From Pleurotus djamor (taxonomy: Eukaryota; Basidiomycota; Agaricomycetes; Agaricales; Pleurotaceae): a DNA stretch of 32,612 nucleotides. The DNA is taken from contig JAPEVF010000512.1 of the NCBI GenBank assembly GCA_029747585.1, forward strand, positions 1-32,612, given 5' to 3'. A program made the translations under genes and the position numbers. Shown here piece by piece: positions 1 to 10,456 of the stretch. Position 1 is the stretch's first letter. The number at the start of each line of letters is the position of its first letter. Under the pieces are notes generated by a model, which ran no database searches, had not been told where the DNA came from, and saw only the letters and a list, made by a program, of their open reading frames with translations.

Positions 1-604
1 GCATCGAGAAGCGCCACGGCCTGGGGGGTCGTCACAACGACTGCTGATAATCTCCCGTGAACGGGTGCAAGATGCTCCATCAGGGATAAATGCTCATCAG
101 AAGTACCTGAAGGACGATGCGAATAAGAGGGAGGCAAGATGCGGTATTGATGGAATGTCCAAAGGCGAGTGACGTACCTGGAGGCGTGTCTATGACCAGG
201 TAGTCTAGATCTCCCCATCGAACATCGCTCAGAAATTGTCTTATCATACCGTTCTTCTTGGGCCCCCTCCAGACTACCGAGTCCCCTTTGTTCTTGAGAA
301 GGAAGCCCACTGACATACAGGCCATCCGGGCAGCCGGGCCATCGGCATAAACTGGTACCCATCCATCGCTGCTTTGATGAACACCATGTCCATCAACACC
401 TAGCATCCTGGGAATAGATGGGCCGGTGAGGTCAACGTCGAGAATACCGACCCGGGCGGTGGGTGAGGAGGCATAGAGATTAAGGGCCAGCTGGGTTGTG
501 ACTGATGATTTGCCAACTCCGCCTTTGCCAGATAGCACAATTATGATGTTCTTCACGGATCGCAGACGGCGCGATACCGCAGTGTCTTGGACGTCGTTTG
601 CCAT
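1..604 (-). CDS. CFD1: Cytosolic Fe-S cluster assembly factor CFD1 (NUBP2), 3' end outside window
   Basis: Mrp/NBP35-family P-loop ATPase. With NBP35 it forms the cytosolic scaffold that builds 4Fe-4S clusters for cytosolic and nuclear proteins. Exons on the minus strand are 178-604 and 1-106 (continuing past the edge), with a 71-base GTACGT..CAG intron. Visible motifs are the deviant Walker [11 protein letters not shown] (residues 25-34), DVDLTGPS, and Walker-B-like [12 protein letters not shown], which is split by the intron and restored in frame. The protein starts almost directly at the P-loop and lacks the four-cysteine N-terminal extension of NBP35, so I call it CFD1. The C-terminal CxxC that binds the bridging cluster would lie beyond the window. 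The start at 604 is the first ATG and fits the family. It is divergent from the seryl-tRNA synthetase gene 122 bases away. Confidence 0.93.
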
Positions 605-726
605 GGCGAGATGGGATTTGGTTTGTCAGAGGCCAAGTCAGAGCCTGAGACGCCGCACGTGGCTCTCGATCCCATTATAAGGTGGCTGTGCAGACTCTGA
701 GTTCCGTGGCCGACTCTCTCGGCGGA
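605..726. promoter_or_regulatory. Divergent promoter gap between CFD1 and SerRS
   Basis: Only 122 bases separate the two start codons, so both promoters must lie here or overlap the 5' ends. I see no clear TATA or CCAAT box. Shared promoter function is inferred from geometry alone. Confidence 0.4.
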
Positions 727-2333
727 ATGGCCTCTTCCACTTTCCTCAGAGTTGCGCGACAAAGTCGTATGTTTGCTTTTTCTTTCTGCAAATAATACAC
801 GATGGAGACTAACAGATCCTTGAGGCAAGCTTTGGAGTCGTAAATATGCGACCAAGCCAACAATTGAACACACCCATACCTCTTCCGCCATACCTCCTCC
901 CCGCCTCGACTATCGCGCTATTGCTCAGAACGTAGCTTCGAAAATTGAAAATGCTCGGAAACGAAATGCTCCCATCTCTTCAGAAGGCATTTCGCGAATA
1001 GCTTCTTTGTACAAGGAACATACGGACGTGTCCGTGATCTTGAACACGAAACGGCACGAACGATCGTCCATTGGCGAAAGGATACAACGCGCCGCAAAAG
1101 ACAAGGATCAGAAATCCGCCCTATTGGAAGAGGCAAAGTCCCTCAAGGAAGAGATAACTCAGCTTGAAGCAAACCTCTCCGCCCTCTCAGAAGAGCTCCA
1201 ACGTCTGTCCCTCCTGGTACCCAACGACACGCACCCAGAAACTCCCATTGGGCCAGAGTCAGCTGCAAAGACCATTCACGAATACCCCTGGGGATTCACT
1301 CCGTCAAACCCAGAAAAAGCGAGAGATCACGTTTCAACCGCGAAAGCTATGGACTTGGTTGATTTCGAGGCCGGTACCGTTGCTACAGGCTCTTCATGGT
1401 ACTATCTACGAAAAGAAGCCGCGCTCCTCGAACTCGCACTCACTAATCTCGCTATAAGCATAGCCATCGAGCATGGTTACACTCCCGTCACAACTCCCGA
1501 CGTCGTCCGCGCTGATATAGCAAGCCGATGTGGTTTCCAGCCTCGGGATCATTCAGATCCTCCAGTCACTCAATCGTATCACCTCGAACCTTTGCATCCC
1601 TCGCCTCAGCTCATACTATCTGGGACGGCCGAAATACCACTTGCAGCAATGTTCGCCAATAAGATATATCCAGCCCACCTTCTCCCTCAGAAGGTAGTCG
1701 GACTAGGCCGTGCTTTCCGCGCTGAAGCCGGTGCGAGGGGTGCTGATACGAGGGGACTATATCGAGTGCACCAATTTTCTAAGGTGGAGCTCTTCGCGGT
1801 TACCACCGCGGACAAGAGCTCGGCGATGATGGAGGAAATGAAGCAAATACAAATGCATATTTTTGCATGCCTTGGTATACCGTACAGGTGAGCCTTCCAG
1901 TGCGAACACCAGCTGAAATTTCTCACTTTGCATCAGGGTGTTGGATATGCCTACTGAAGAGTTGGGTGCAAGTGCATATCGTAAATACGACATCGAGGCT
2001 TGGATGCCTGGTCGCGGTGGCTGGGGGGAAATATCTTCTCTTTCCAATTGTACCGACTACCAGGCTCGTCGACTGCACATCCGTTACCGTCCTGAGACCA
2101 CAGTCGATTCTTCGACGAGTAAGACGGGCGCAGATTCCTCCTCAGCGCTCCCCTTTGCTCACACTCTGAACGGGACTGCGGCGGCGATACCCAGACTCAT
2201 CGTCGCCTTACTCGAAAATGGTGTCGAGCTCGACGACAAAGGAAACATCATTGCCCTTCATCTACCTGGTACTCTGCAGCCCTATTGGCTCATGCCACTG
2301 GAAACGCCAAAGTCATTGGTGCGATGGAGGTAA
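727..2333 (+). CDS. DIA4: Seryl-tRNA synthetase, probably mitochondrial
   Basis: Class II aminoacyl-tRNA synthetase that charges tRNA-Ser. Exons are 727-766, 825-1887 and 1937-2333 (499 aa). The short first exon plus the start of exon 2 gives an N-terminus rich in Arg, Lys and Ser with no acidic residue in about the first 27 positions. This resembles a mitochondrial targeting signal. Next come the RLDYR element and the antiparallel coiled-coil arm (roughly residues 55-110), the serine-site loop SGTAEIP near 280, motif 2 ([15 protein letters not shown], about 311-331) and motif 3 ([10 protein letters not shown], near 444). The exon 1 to exon 2 junction uses a GAG acceptor with a CTAAC branch point; other acceptors give stops. 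The symbol follows the yeast mitochondrial enzyme. A mitochondrial role is inferred from the leader, and the family assignment is secure. Confidence 0.92.
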
Positions 2334-2447
2334 CCCTATCGCCCCTCGATGCCAACTTTGAACTCTGTACATAATTCTTCCGCATCATATATCCTCCATA
2401 AATATTTATACAAGACCAACCTCGCCTCCCACGTATAATTCATTCAT

Positions 2448-4267
2448 CTAACGCCTACTCGGACCAATTACGACTTCATCTGCAAAGGGATCTGCAAATG
2501 GATCATCCTGGAGACCCTTCGAAGACCGTATCCCAACCGCCGCATCGTCGTCCGGATCGTCAGAGACACTCACGTAGTTTCGCCTGCGATTTGACGAGGA
2601 TGCGGTATTGTGCGTCTCTTCGTCAGACGACTCATAGTCACTGAAATCCGAGAGAGATCCCCGCGCATCGTATGGTTCATCGTCTGAGATCGACGAACTA
2701 CGTCCCGTCGGCTTGATGGGCGGGGGTAAATTGGAAGTTGACCCCCAGCTCAAGTCTTGAAGATCTGGGTGGATGGGACTTTGCGCCTCACTATCACCCT
2801 GTCGTGCACGCTGGATGGCGGCACGCTGCTTCTCCTGTAGCTTGAATACTTCACTCTCGCCCGTCATATGAGTGGCAGCCATGCCTTCCGTGATAGACGC
2901 GGTGCCGTCGTCCGTCTTCGGCTGTCGTTCCGCGATGCAGAGTTGATCGTACATCTCCAAGGCGCCGATGATTCGCTCATTTGTCTCAATCAGTGTACCA
3001 ATCAATTCTTCGTTCTCAACGAGCTGAAGCCGTGAATTAGTATCCGCCCATGCGGATCGGGGCAATAAGTGCGGACCTGGATGTACCGAACAACTGGTTT
3101 TCTCGCCAACTTGGCTTTCTCAATGCATTCCTGGACCCGTTCATTGGATGATATGGTCTCCTTGTCTGTATTTACGAGCTGAAGATAGATGAGCCGAGAA
3201 CCGGAGTAACAGTAAAAGTAAATCGCCCCACAGTGATAGCGTTGATGAGATTGCTCGTAGCCTGTGAGGCTTCGACGATGCTGGACAATACTTTGGGTTT
3301 GTCCTGGATTACTAGTGAGCCATGCCATCCACAACCTGGAAGTAACTCACCCTTTCAAAATCAAATGGTTGTCTCTTTGGTTTATTCGCCTGCGCCCTCT
3401 CTTCTTCTCTACGCTGCCTTTCCTTTTCCTTGGCTTCCTTCTTTTCCCGTTTCTTCTTCGCGGCTTCAGATTCCAAGTTGGGAAGACCCAACGAGTTGTT
3501 CAGCTGGTCAATGTTCTGTTGTTGAGTCACACGATGCTGTTTGCACTGCCTGTACAGTCCCGATACATGGGCCATTTGAGGGTCCGAGCCGTATTGCTTC
3601 TCCCAGAACGCGAGCACCAGGAGGACTTTCTTCCTAACCTTGGCATCGGTCGAAGGATCGGCGGATATTCCTTTGAGGGCGTCGGTGAGTTGACCATCGG
3701 CAAACGAGGCTAATAAGACTGGCTAAGTAGCCAAGATAAGCTCGATGTTGAGAAGCATACTCTGAAACTTGTGTCCGCAGTTCTCGACGAGCGCCTTCAG
3801 GAGCTACGAACAGAATATAACGGTCAGATGAGTTGGCAATTCGTCGATCGTAAGGGGCGTACCACCATAGCACGATATTGTTGGTGTGGATTGCCGTGCT
3901 TGAGCTTCTTACGTATCGCTCTAGAAGCCTCTGCCGTCCTGTGTGCATTCAGGAAGTAAGTTTGGAAAGCGTGGCAGGAAGGGAGGGCTTCTATCACCCT
4001 GAGACTCCTTGAAGGTTAATGGAATCCACGAGCTCAGGTATCCTTCAATAGAACGCATGTCAGTGCCACCGAGCATATGTATCCAAAGCAGCCTTACCCA
4101 TCGTACGCCTCGTCCTCATAATTACTCGAAGTCAGAATTTCCACCCAGTCGGTGATAGAGGACTATGGAGTGGGGTCAGCGGAGACGTGATAAGGAAGAG
4201 AGGGGAAGCCACAGACATGAGGCTTTTCACGACTGAACGCCTGCCTTGCGAAACTTATCGCAGACAT
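2448..4267 (-). CDS. LSB5: LSB5-like VHS and GAT domain adaptor
   Basis: Endosomal/actin adaptor of the Las17-binding protein 5 type, linking ubiquitinated cargo and Arf proteins to cortical actin and endocytosis. Nine exons on the minus strand: 4217-4267, 4098-4162, 3998-4042, 3863-3938, 3761-3803, 3351-3709, 3232-3303, 3077-3178, 2448-3023 (462 aa, all phases consistent). Residues about 17-150 form a VHS domain: SSITDWVEILTS, IPELVDSINL, RAIRKKLKHGN, LVENCGHKFQ, VLAFWEKQYG. A charged Lys/Glu helix follows. Residues about 225-310 look like a GAT three-helix bundle (VLSSIVEASQATSNLINAI, then LVENEELIGTLIETNERI). The tail is acidic and Ser-rich and ends with two DPFAD repeats, a type of short motif often bound by endocytic adaptors. 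It is convergent with the SerRS gene, 114 bases between stops. Confidence 0.88.
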
Positions 4268-4565
4268 CGTGAGTTTAGATGAAGAAGCTTCAAGCACGCA
4301 GCATATCGCGCTGTGAGTTACCGTTCCGAGGAGCCTAGGGCGTGACCCTACGTCACATTTCTCCGGAACCTATGCGCAAACCTGGTGCAAACTAATAGAT
4401 AAAGTGCATTCGATTTCCTTGGTATAAACTGGAGATACATCTGACAACAGAGCATGTGCTTATTTAAGAATACAAATGTAGACTGGAATGACGGTTAAAC
4501 AAAGCGAAAGCGATAAATGTGAGTCCTTAAAAATAGAATGGAATAGGAAGAATCGATGAGGCCCG
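4268..4565. other. Intergenic gap between two minus-strand genes
   Basis: This 298-base stretch holds the promoter of the LSB5-like gene and the 3' region of the zinc-domain gene. I see no reading frame, RNA gene or repeat that stands out. Confidence 0.5.
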
Positions 4566-6084
4566 TTATGGTGCAGTTTCGTTCATAACACCGTTAGTCG
4601 ACACCTGCGCCTGTTGTTGCATGTGCTGTTGCTGATTTGCATTCGGGTGAGTGGCGGGACCACCCACTGGACTCTCGAGATATAATCGTATCAGGATAGC
4701 CTCCAAAGCAGCAACGCTAACGGTGGGATATGCAAAGTTTCTGGCATGCTCACGCACGGAGGCGAAGAGCGTAGACATATTGTCCCATCGATCTTGACGC
4801 GTAGCGTTGGGGTCGATGTGGGGGTGTGGTATAGCAGCCGCTTGATATTGTTGAGTCTGGGGGTGATAATTGGGCGGCGGTTGAGGCTGAGGTTGGTACG
4901 CTGTCTGAGCTGGTAGAGGAGCTAGAGCCGATACCGACGCAGCATAAGCTTTCGATGGATGTTGTAACATAGGTTGGGGTGTTGGAGCAGGCGCGATATG
5001 GTGAGGTTGCGGTTGCGGTATAGGTTGCGGCTGGGGTATTTGTTGTTGCGGTTGTTGTTGCGGTAGTAATTGCTGTTGTTGTTGTAGCTGCTGCTGCTGC
5101 TGCTGTGCTTGGACCTGAGGTTGGGGTTGAGGTTGGGGTTGTGGTTGCTGCTGAGCCTGGGGTTGTGGTTGCAACTGTTGTACAGGTTGCGGGGACTGTA
5201 CTGGAACGGGGACTTGCACGGGAAGTTGTGCAGGCATAGGCGTAGGCGACATATCTTCGGATGCGTCATTAGAGCGGTATTGCTTGCGCGTGCGCCCCTT
5301 CTCTTCGATGGCAGCGACTTTACGTCCCCGTCGGGTAATGGTAGATTGGCAGGTCCAATCTCATGAGAATGTTGAGATACATCTAGTGCAATGTCAGAAC
5401 TTTATATCGATTGCCCGTTGAATGACCTCACAGCATGCGCGAACCTCCGGGGTTTCGAAGTAGGTCTTGTAACTGGAAATAGGGTAAGGATAAGTAGTGT
5501 GATCCAGCCAGAGATAGACCCACCTGATGGAAGCAGGACATCCTTGTCCGTCGAGCTAAGCCGTGTGATGAGTGTGTGATATACATAGATGTTGGGGGAC
5601 GACACTTACCTTGCGACTGGGTACTTTACGAACTCGATCAGGATGTTTCTTGACATATTTCTTCCTCCCGCTGCGTGAATGTCTGGCACAGACAAGTTTC
5701 GTATGCTCCTTGAACCTCGGTGGAACAGCTTTACTTCCNATGCGTGTCCCCCTTCACAAACTCAACCATCTGAGTCTCCTCTTCATGCGCTCTCCACGCA
5801 TTGAATTCCGCAATGTTCGAGAACTTGAGTGTATACCCATCCTCCGCATCGCCAGACCCATACGGTTGTTTAGTGATAGTAGTTGAGGACGGACCAGGCG
5901 AAGCTGCCGTGTGACCATTTATTGACTGATTTGCAGGAAAACTAGTTGCATGATTTTGTGGCGGGATGGTAAATTGGTTCGCTGAATCCGGTGGCGCACC
6001 GTTTATGTTGTTTGTCGTCCCTTTGTGCTGCATGAGATGCGAGGGCATGCCCATATCACCCAGTCGGAAATGCTGGAAGCTCAT
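4566..6084 (-). CDS. FAR1/WRKY-GCM-like zinc-domain protein with Gln/Pro-rich tail (two frame problems)
   Basis: Probable nuclear DNA-binding protein. Model on the minus strand: 5610-6084, 5524-5555 (32 bases), 5432-5472 (41 bases), 4566-5382, roughly 454 aa. A domain at about residues 90-210 contains YTLKFSNIAEFNAWR, VEFVKGDT, KLVCARHSRSGRKKYVKKH, GCPASISYKTYF, VRACY and HSHEIG. The order of Cys and His (C, C, C, H-x-H) and the GCPASI..HSHE pairing resemble FAR1 or WRKY-GCM zinc fingers, but I see no transposase domain. A long Gln/Pro-rich stretch (4860-5230) and a conserved-looking end (RWDNMSTLFASVREH..ALEAILIRLYLES) follow. Two frame problems exist. The N at 5739 breaks exon 1, and removing it restores the frame. 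Between about 5360 and 5195 the frame must shift once more, by a missing base or an unrecognised intron. The start at 6084 is the first ATG in frame. Confidence 0.62.
4960..5230. repeat. Gln/Pro-coding low-complexity tract
   Basis: On the minus strand this tract encodes runs of CAG/CAA mixed with Pro codons inside the zinc-domain gene. Because of the repeat, two frames remain open across it. Such tracts often vary in length and are common in transcriptional activation regions. Confidence 0.75.
5739..5739. other. Ambiguous base that breaks a coding frame
   Basis: N inside exon 1 of the zinc-domain gene. Counting it puts a TAA two codons downstream. Ignoring it continues into the conserved GSKAVPPRFKEH region. 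It is therefore most likely a spurious base call rather than a mutation. Confidence 0.75.
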
Positions 6085-6303
6085 CGCTTGCGACAATGAG
6101 CTCGAATAGTCGAGCTGGAATCGGGAGGGCAGGATAAAGACGAGGAGGGAATGGTCCCAGATGAGATATTATTCCGGACGGACGAACAAACTTTCGGGAG
6201 GAAATGCGACCTTTCACACTCGTTTTTGGCGGCGATTTCTGATTTGTCACACGCAAATAACGTTGCTCCCCTTTCCAAATCGGGGCAACTATTTCCTCCA
6301 ACC
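6085..6303. promoter_or_regulatory. Divergent promoter gap, zinc-domain gene and UTP11
   Basis: 219 bases between two outward-facing start codons. I see no certain TATA or CCAAT element. Shared promoter function is inferred from spacing. Confidence 0.4.
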
Positions 6304-7441
6304 ATGACCTCTTCCCTACGAAATTCGATACACAGACGGAATCATAAAGAGAGGGCTCAGCTAGCCCATCGCAAAAAACTTGGGATTCTTGAAAAGCACA
6401 AGGACTATGTCAAGCGTGCAAGGGACTACCACTCCAAGCAGGACAGGATCACTCGTCTGCGACAGAAGGCGGCAGAGAGAAATAAAGATGAATTCTACTT
6501 TGCGATGAATAAGGAGAAGACGCGGGTTAGCCTCTTCCTTCCAACAGTCTACTTCAAGATGCTCATGACGACTCGCTTTTAGAGGGGTGTCCATGTCAAG
6601 GACCGAGGAAACGTCGCACTACCGACAGATATCGTCAAAGTGCTAAAGACGCAGGACGAAAACTATGTCCGCACTGCTCGATCATCAGGGAAGAAGGTAT
6701 GAAACGCTCACATACTCCAACTATTCCTAATCTTACATCTCGTTAGAAAATTGATAAAATAAAAAGCCAATTGATGGCTCTTGCTGATCTTGTCAAACCT
6801 GGTTCCAATGAGGACCAGCTTGAGAACGAAGAACTTGCTACTCTCCAGAACGCAGGTATCATATCGTCCCCTCCCAAAAAGAAGAGCAAGAAATCCACGG
6901 GACATATAGTGTTCGTCGATGACGACGAGGAGGGTACGTTTCTAACCGTTGTCTTGTCTCAAATTGCCCAAGGAAATATTTCGTAGCGCGTAAATACGTG
7001 GAAAGCTCTTCAACCTCAGCCACCCAGTCTCGGAGCGACAAAAAGGACGACAACGAACCCGTCGACCTTGGATGGAAACCACCTGCTACGAAGCCAAAGA
7101 AACGCAGACGCGCACAATTACCCGAACAGGGCGAAGATCATGACGCAGAAGATTCAACAAGCGAAGAAACACAAGAACTGGCACGGTCTCATCGGTCGAA
7201 ACTCATCAGGGAACTTGGTGCTCGGCTGAAGCGGGACAAAATGTTGGGATACACACAACGGGAGTTCGAGATGCAGAGGTTGATGATGGGCAAAGGAGCG
7301 AAACAAAAAATAGTTGGTACGGAGAAGGTTGAGGACGGAGACAGCGATGAGGATGACGATCGACCGCGTAGAAAGACCCCAGTTGACGAAGCTACGTACA
7401 AACCACGAGTGTACAAGTGGAGACGAGAACGGAAACGATGA
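6304..7441 (+). CDS. UTP11: U3 snoRNA-associated protein 11 (SSU processome)
   Basis: Nucleolar component of the small-subunit processome needed for 18S rRNA maturation. Exons are 6304-6525, 6583-6696, 6747-6933 and 6987-7441 (325 aa). The start has the hallmark [16 protein letters not shown], followed by [40 protein letters not shown] and GVHVKDRG. The C-terminal part has [18 protein letters not shown] and ends in a basic [10 protein letters not shown]. Two Lys/Asp/Glu-rich stretches, one around the third intron and one near residues 290-305, are typical nucleolar low-complexity regions. The first ATG is used. It is longer than the roughly 250 aa yeast protein because of these inserts. It is convergent with the PLC-like gene, 171 bases between stops. 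Confidence 0.92.
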
Positions 7442-7612
7442 GGAGACCAGATATTCTGACAGTCTCAAGTTCACTCGATAGAATGTGTGGTGTGTGGATT
7501 ATAATGAATGTCAGTAAGTCCGGTGCGTGAGATGTATGTATATACAGACACAGATGTGTATGTAGATGAGGTCCGTGAGTCCACCCTAAGCAAGATCGTA
7601 GATACCAAAAGA

Positions 7613-9162
7613 TTAGAATATGCTGAAGGCGCCGAGGAGGGCAGCACCCATCACACTGGCTAGTGCTATTATGGGGTTGGAATCGTATGCAACCAGCGAG
7701 GCAACACCGTTTTGTCGAGAGGTAGTTGTGCCGGATGATGATGGCACGCCCGATGAAGTGACTGGCGAAGCAACGGGAGTAGTAGGGTTGTAAGTGACAC
7801 CATTGATTCCTGCGGCTACTTGGAAGACAGAGCCAGCTCCAAATTCGTAGTACTATACCGAAACTCAATTGGGCGTAAATGAGACAGAATAACGATAGAA
7901 TGCTTACGTCCACAAGCATGAAGTTGGGCGGTCGGCCTTGGACGGCGACGCATGTTTGAGCATGAGCACCCAAGGAACCGAGCCCATCAGCGGAGTTGGT
8001 GACATTTGCCTTGTCTACGTCTGGTGCCGGATTGCCCAGGACAAGCTTGTTTAAAAAGTGGTTGATGAGAATCATCTGAGTGGATGTATCTCCTTTCGTG
8101 CGGTTTACGGAGCAGTCAAATAGATTGGGGTCGATGAGATTGAATGCGGTCTCCCATATGTTTGTAAACTCTGTCAGAAAGAATCAGGCTTGGGGGCCCG
8201 GGTGAAGTGGAGCTGGGAGACATACCGTCGATGAGGTAAGGTATTGATGGGTCGGCAGCATTGTCCAAGAAACTGACGAGCCGTCTGTTGGAGTCGATCA
8301 TACTGCCAAGGGTTGGCCATCCTGTTGCTGGCAGAGTTGGAGATTCTGGAGCAAACGAAATCGTATCAACGCCGGCTGCCCTGTAGACTGCATCAAATGC
8401 AGATGCAGGCTGGTTGTCAATATTGACCATCAGGATGGAGACAACTGTGTAGGCGTTGAATCAAGAAAATTCCATTGGAATGAAACACAGGACGTACCTT
8501 CGTTGGGGTTGGCATCCATCCATGTTTTAACTATAAACGGACGAGCATCAGTGCATGAGGACGTTTGATTGATTGTCCGGGCTCACCGGTGGAAAGGTAG
8601 TCTTGCAGGGTGCCGGCGTTGAGGGCAATCTACAGCCAACACTTATGAGAAAACAAGACAATTTGGTGTGCTGCGGAAGGCTTACGCAGGTGGAATGACA
8701 CAGTTGAAGCGCGCCATTGCTATTGTGGACCTGCAGCTGGAGCATCCTCACACCATCGTTCAATTGTTGTGTTACTGTTCAGTCCGTGGTGAGCATCATG
8801 GATCATAGATGGGTAGGTTGACGACAAGGAACTAACCATCATGGTCCTGATTTGCAAACACTGGGAGGGGCGTTAGAGAGAAATCCACGGCCAAGAAGTT
8901 GGGAAGCGTACAATTATTAAAGCCGACAGCATAAGAATTGTGGGCGCCGACGTAGGAGACGCTGCCGTAGGTTCGCTCGCAGAGCTAGTTGAAGCAATAA
9001 GCTCGCGATCCGACGCAAAATTGGCTCAAGGAAGGAGTGACGCACCTCTGCGTGACCGTTGCAGACAGTGGCTCGGCTTGTGAGAGAGGCAGCCTGCACG
9101 AAGATGGATGGCAAGAGGGAGCTTGCGACCAGCGCAAAGGAACGAGTGGCATCAAGACGCAT
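7613..9162 (-). CDS. Secreted PLC-like phosphodiesterase (PI-PLC X-like), probable GPI anchor
   Basis: Fungal member of the PLC-like phosphodiesterase superfamily. Substrate is not predictable. Eight exons on the minus strand: 9046-9162, 8837-8984, 8686-8774, 8587-8629, 8498-8530, 8226-8444, 7908-8170, 7613-7852 (383 aa). Residues 1-24 are a clear signal peptide (RSFALVASSLLPSIFVQA). The first catalytic-type His is in GAHNSY (His54), and the second lies in LCHSTC (His115) after the LNDGVRMLQLQVH strand, as in PI-PLC X domains. The C-terminus has a Ser/Thr-rich stretch, then a hydrophobic tail (PIIALASVMGAALLGAFSIF), consistent with GPI attachment to membrane or wall. An in-frame upstream ATG at 9279 exists, but the ATG at 9162 places the signal peptide at the N-terminus. 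It is head-to-head with the AYR1-like gene. Confidence 0.87.
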
Positions 9163-9313
9163 AATGAAGACCGTAGAAGAGGAGAGAGAAAGAGAGAGAG
9201 GCACTGACAGAAAGACACACGCCGAAAAGGGGTGCCGAGACATCATAAAGTGGCGATGTCCAAAAGGAGATCGGCTCATCCTCCTATCCTCCGGCTACCA
9301 CCAACACCGTGCA
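9163..9313. promoter_or_regulatory. Divergent promoter gap with purine-rich GA tract
   Basis: 151 bases between the starts of the PLC-like and AYR1-like genes. It contains a run of alternating G and A at about 9176-9201. This tract may act as a polypurine promoter element, but that is only inferred. Confidence 0.4.
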
Positions 9314-10309
9314 ATGGACAAGGTCGTGCTTGTGACGGGCTGCTCGACGGGTGGAATAGGCTACAGTCTGTGCGTATACCGTTTTGCTGAATGTACATAG
9401 CACTCACATCCTTCTCACAGCTGCGAAGCATTTGCAGAAAAAGGCTGCAAGGTCTACGCGACTGCCAGAGACGTAGCCAAGATCAAGCCATTTGCAGATG
9501 CTCGAGTCGAATGTCTGGCTCTCGACGTGAACGACGACGACAATGTCAAGCAGGTTGTCAAGCACATCCTCGACGCTGAAGACCGCATTGATGTCGTCGT
9601 CAATAACGCAGGAGCCATTTGTCCAGGTTCGTGTAGGCATGCTCGCGTCTCATGAGTCCCGTCCTAATCATTCGTTCACAGGCGCATTGCTCGATATTCC
9701 TTTGGAGAGGGTACGACAAACATTTGAGACAAACACTTTCGCTGCTCTCCGCGTAGCCCAGGCGGTCATGCCTTCAATGGCAGCCAGGGCCAGTGGGACA
9801 ATCGTCAACATTGGCTCTATCGTGGGCGAAACGTCAGTCTGCCTCGCGCCCTCCTCCGTCCATATCGCAGCTACTTACTCACCTTCACCTTCACAACTAG
9901 TCCAACCCCATGGAACGGCATATATTCCGCTACAAAGTCCGCTCTCCATACCATGACCGAAGTGCTCTCTATGGAAGCCAAGCCGTTCAATGTCAACGTC
10001 ATGCTCGTCGCTCCGGGCTCCGTCAAGTCCAATATCGCAAACAACGCGGCCGCTAGCTTCGAATTACCGGAGGACTCGCTCTACAAAGCGTACTACAAGA
10101 ACATTATCGCGCGGATAAACGTCAGCCAAACAACACGGACCTCGCCTGCCGATAAATGCGCAAGGCAGATCGTCGCAGCTGCCTTGAAGCAGAGTCCTCC
10201 TGGATATATCACGCTTGGTGGAAACTCGACTATTTTCACGGTCTTCAAATGGTTGCCTCGTGCATGGGTGCTCTGGTACATGTGGCGAATTTATTCTAAG
10301 AAATTGTAA
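9314..10309 (+). CDS. Short-chain dehydrogenase, AYR1-like 1-acyl-DHAP reductase
   Basis: NADPH-dependent classical SDR, closest in pattern to yeast Ayr1, which reduces 1-acyl-dihydroxyacetone phosphate on ER and lipid droplets for phosphatidate synthesis. Exons are 9314-9369, 9421-9626, 9682-9832 and 9901-10309 (273 aa). Visible motifs are the dinucleotide-binding TGCSTGGIG (residues 8-16), LDVND, the structural VNNAGA, catalytic Ser in NIGSIVG and YSATK (Tyr146, Lys150), then VAPGSVKSNI. The C-terminus carries an aromatic, hydrophobic segment (VFKWLPRAWVLWYMW) that could anchor it in a membrane or lipid droplet, and it ends SKKL. The final three residues only weakly resemble a peroxisomal PTS1 signal. 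The substrate is inferred from family resemblance; other SDR activities are possible. Confidence 0.85.
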
Positions 10310-10456
10310 CATTTCCCATCGACATCGTGCAGTGTAGACTGTAGATATGTGTTCGGAGAGTAACTGAGTAACCTAGACCAAGTAATTACTTCGGCGTCTG
10401 TTGCCTAAACAGAAACCGATCGAACTTGTCCACCTTCCTCCACCTACCAGCTAACC

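Noticed and set aside
4922..5269. Alternative 115-codon minus-strand frame, Ser/Asn-rich, overlapping the Gln/Pro tract
   Set aside because: It is the shifted reading of CAG/CCA repeats. The Gln/Pro frame continues into a conserved-looking end, so the Ser/Asn frame is an artefact of the repeat, although it is continuous with the upstream exon.
9163..9279. N-terminal extension of the PLC-like protein from the ATG at 9279
   Set aside because: It would bury the signal peptide at residues 40-63 and run into the divergent gene's promoter. The ATG at 9162 gives a normal secretory start.
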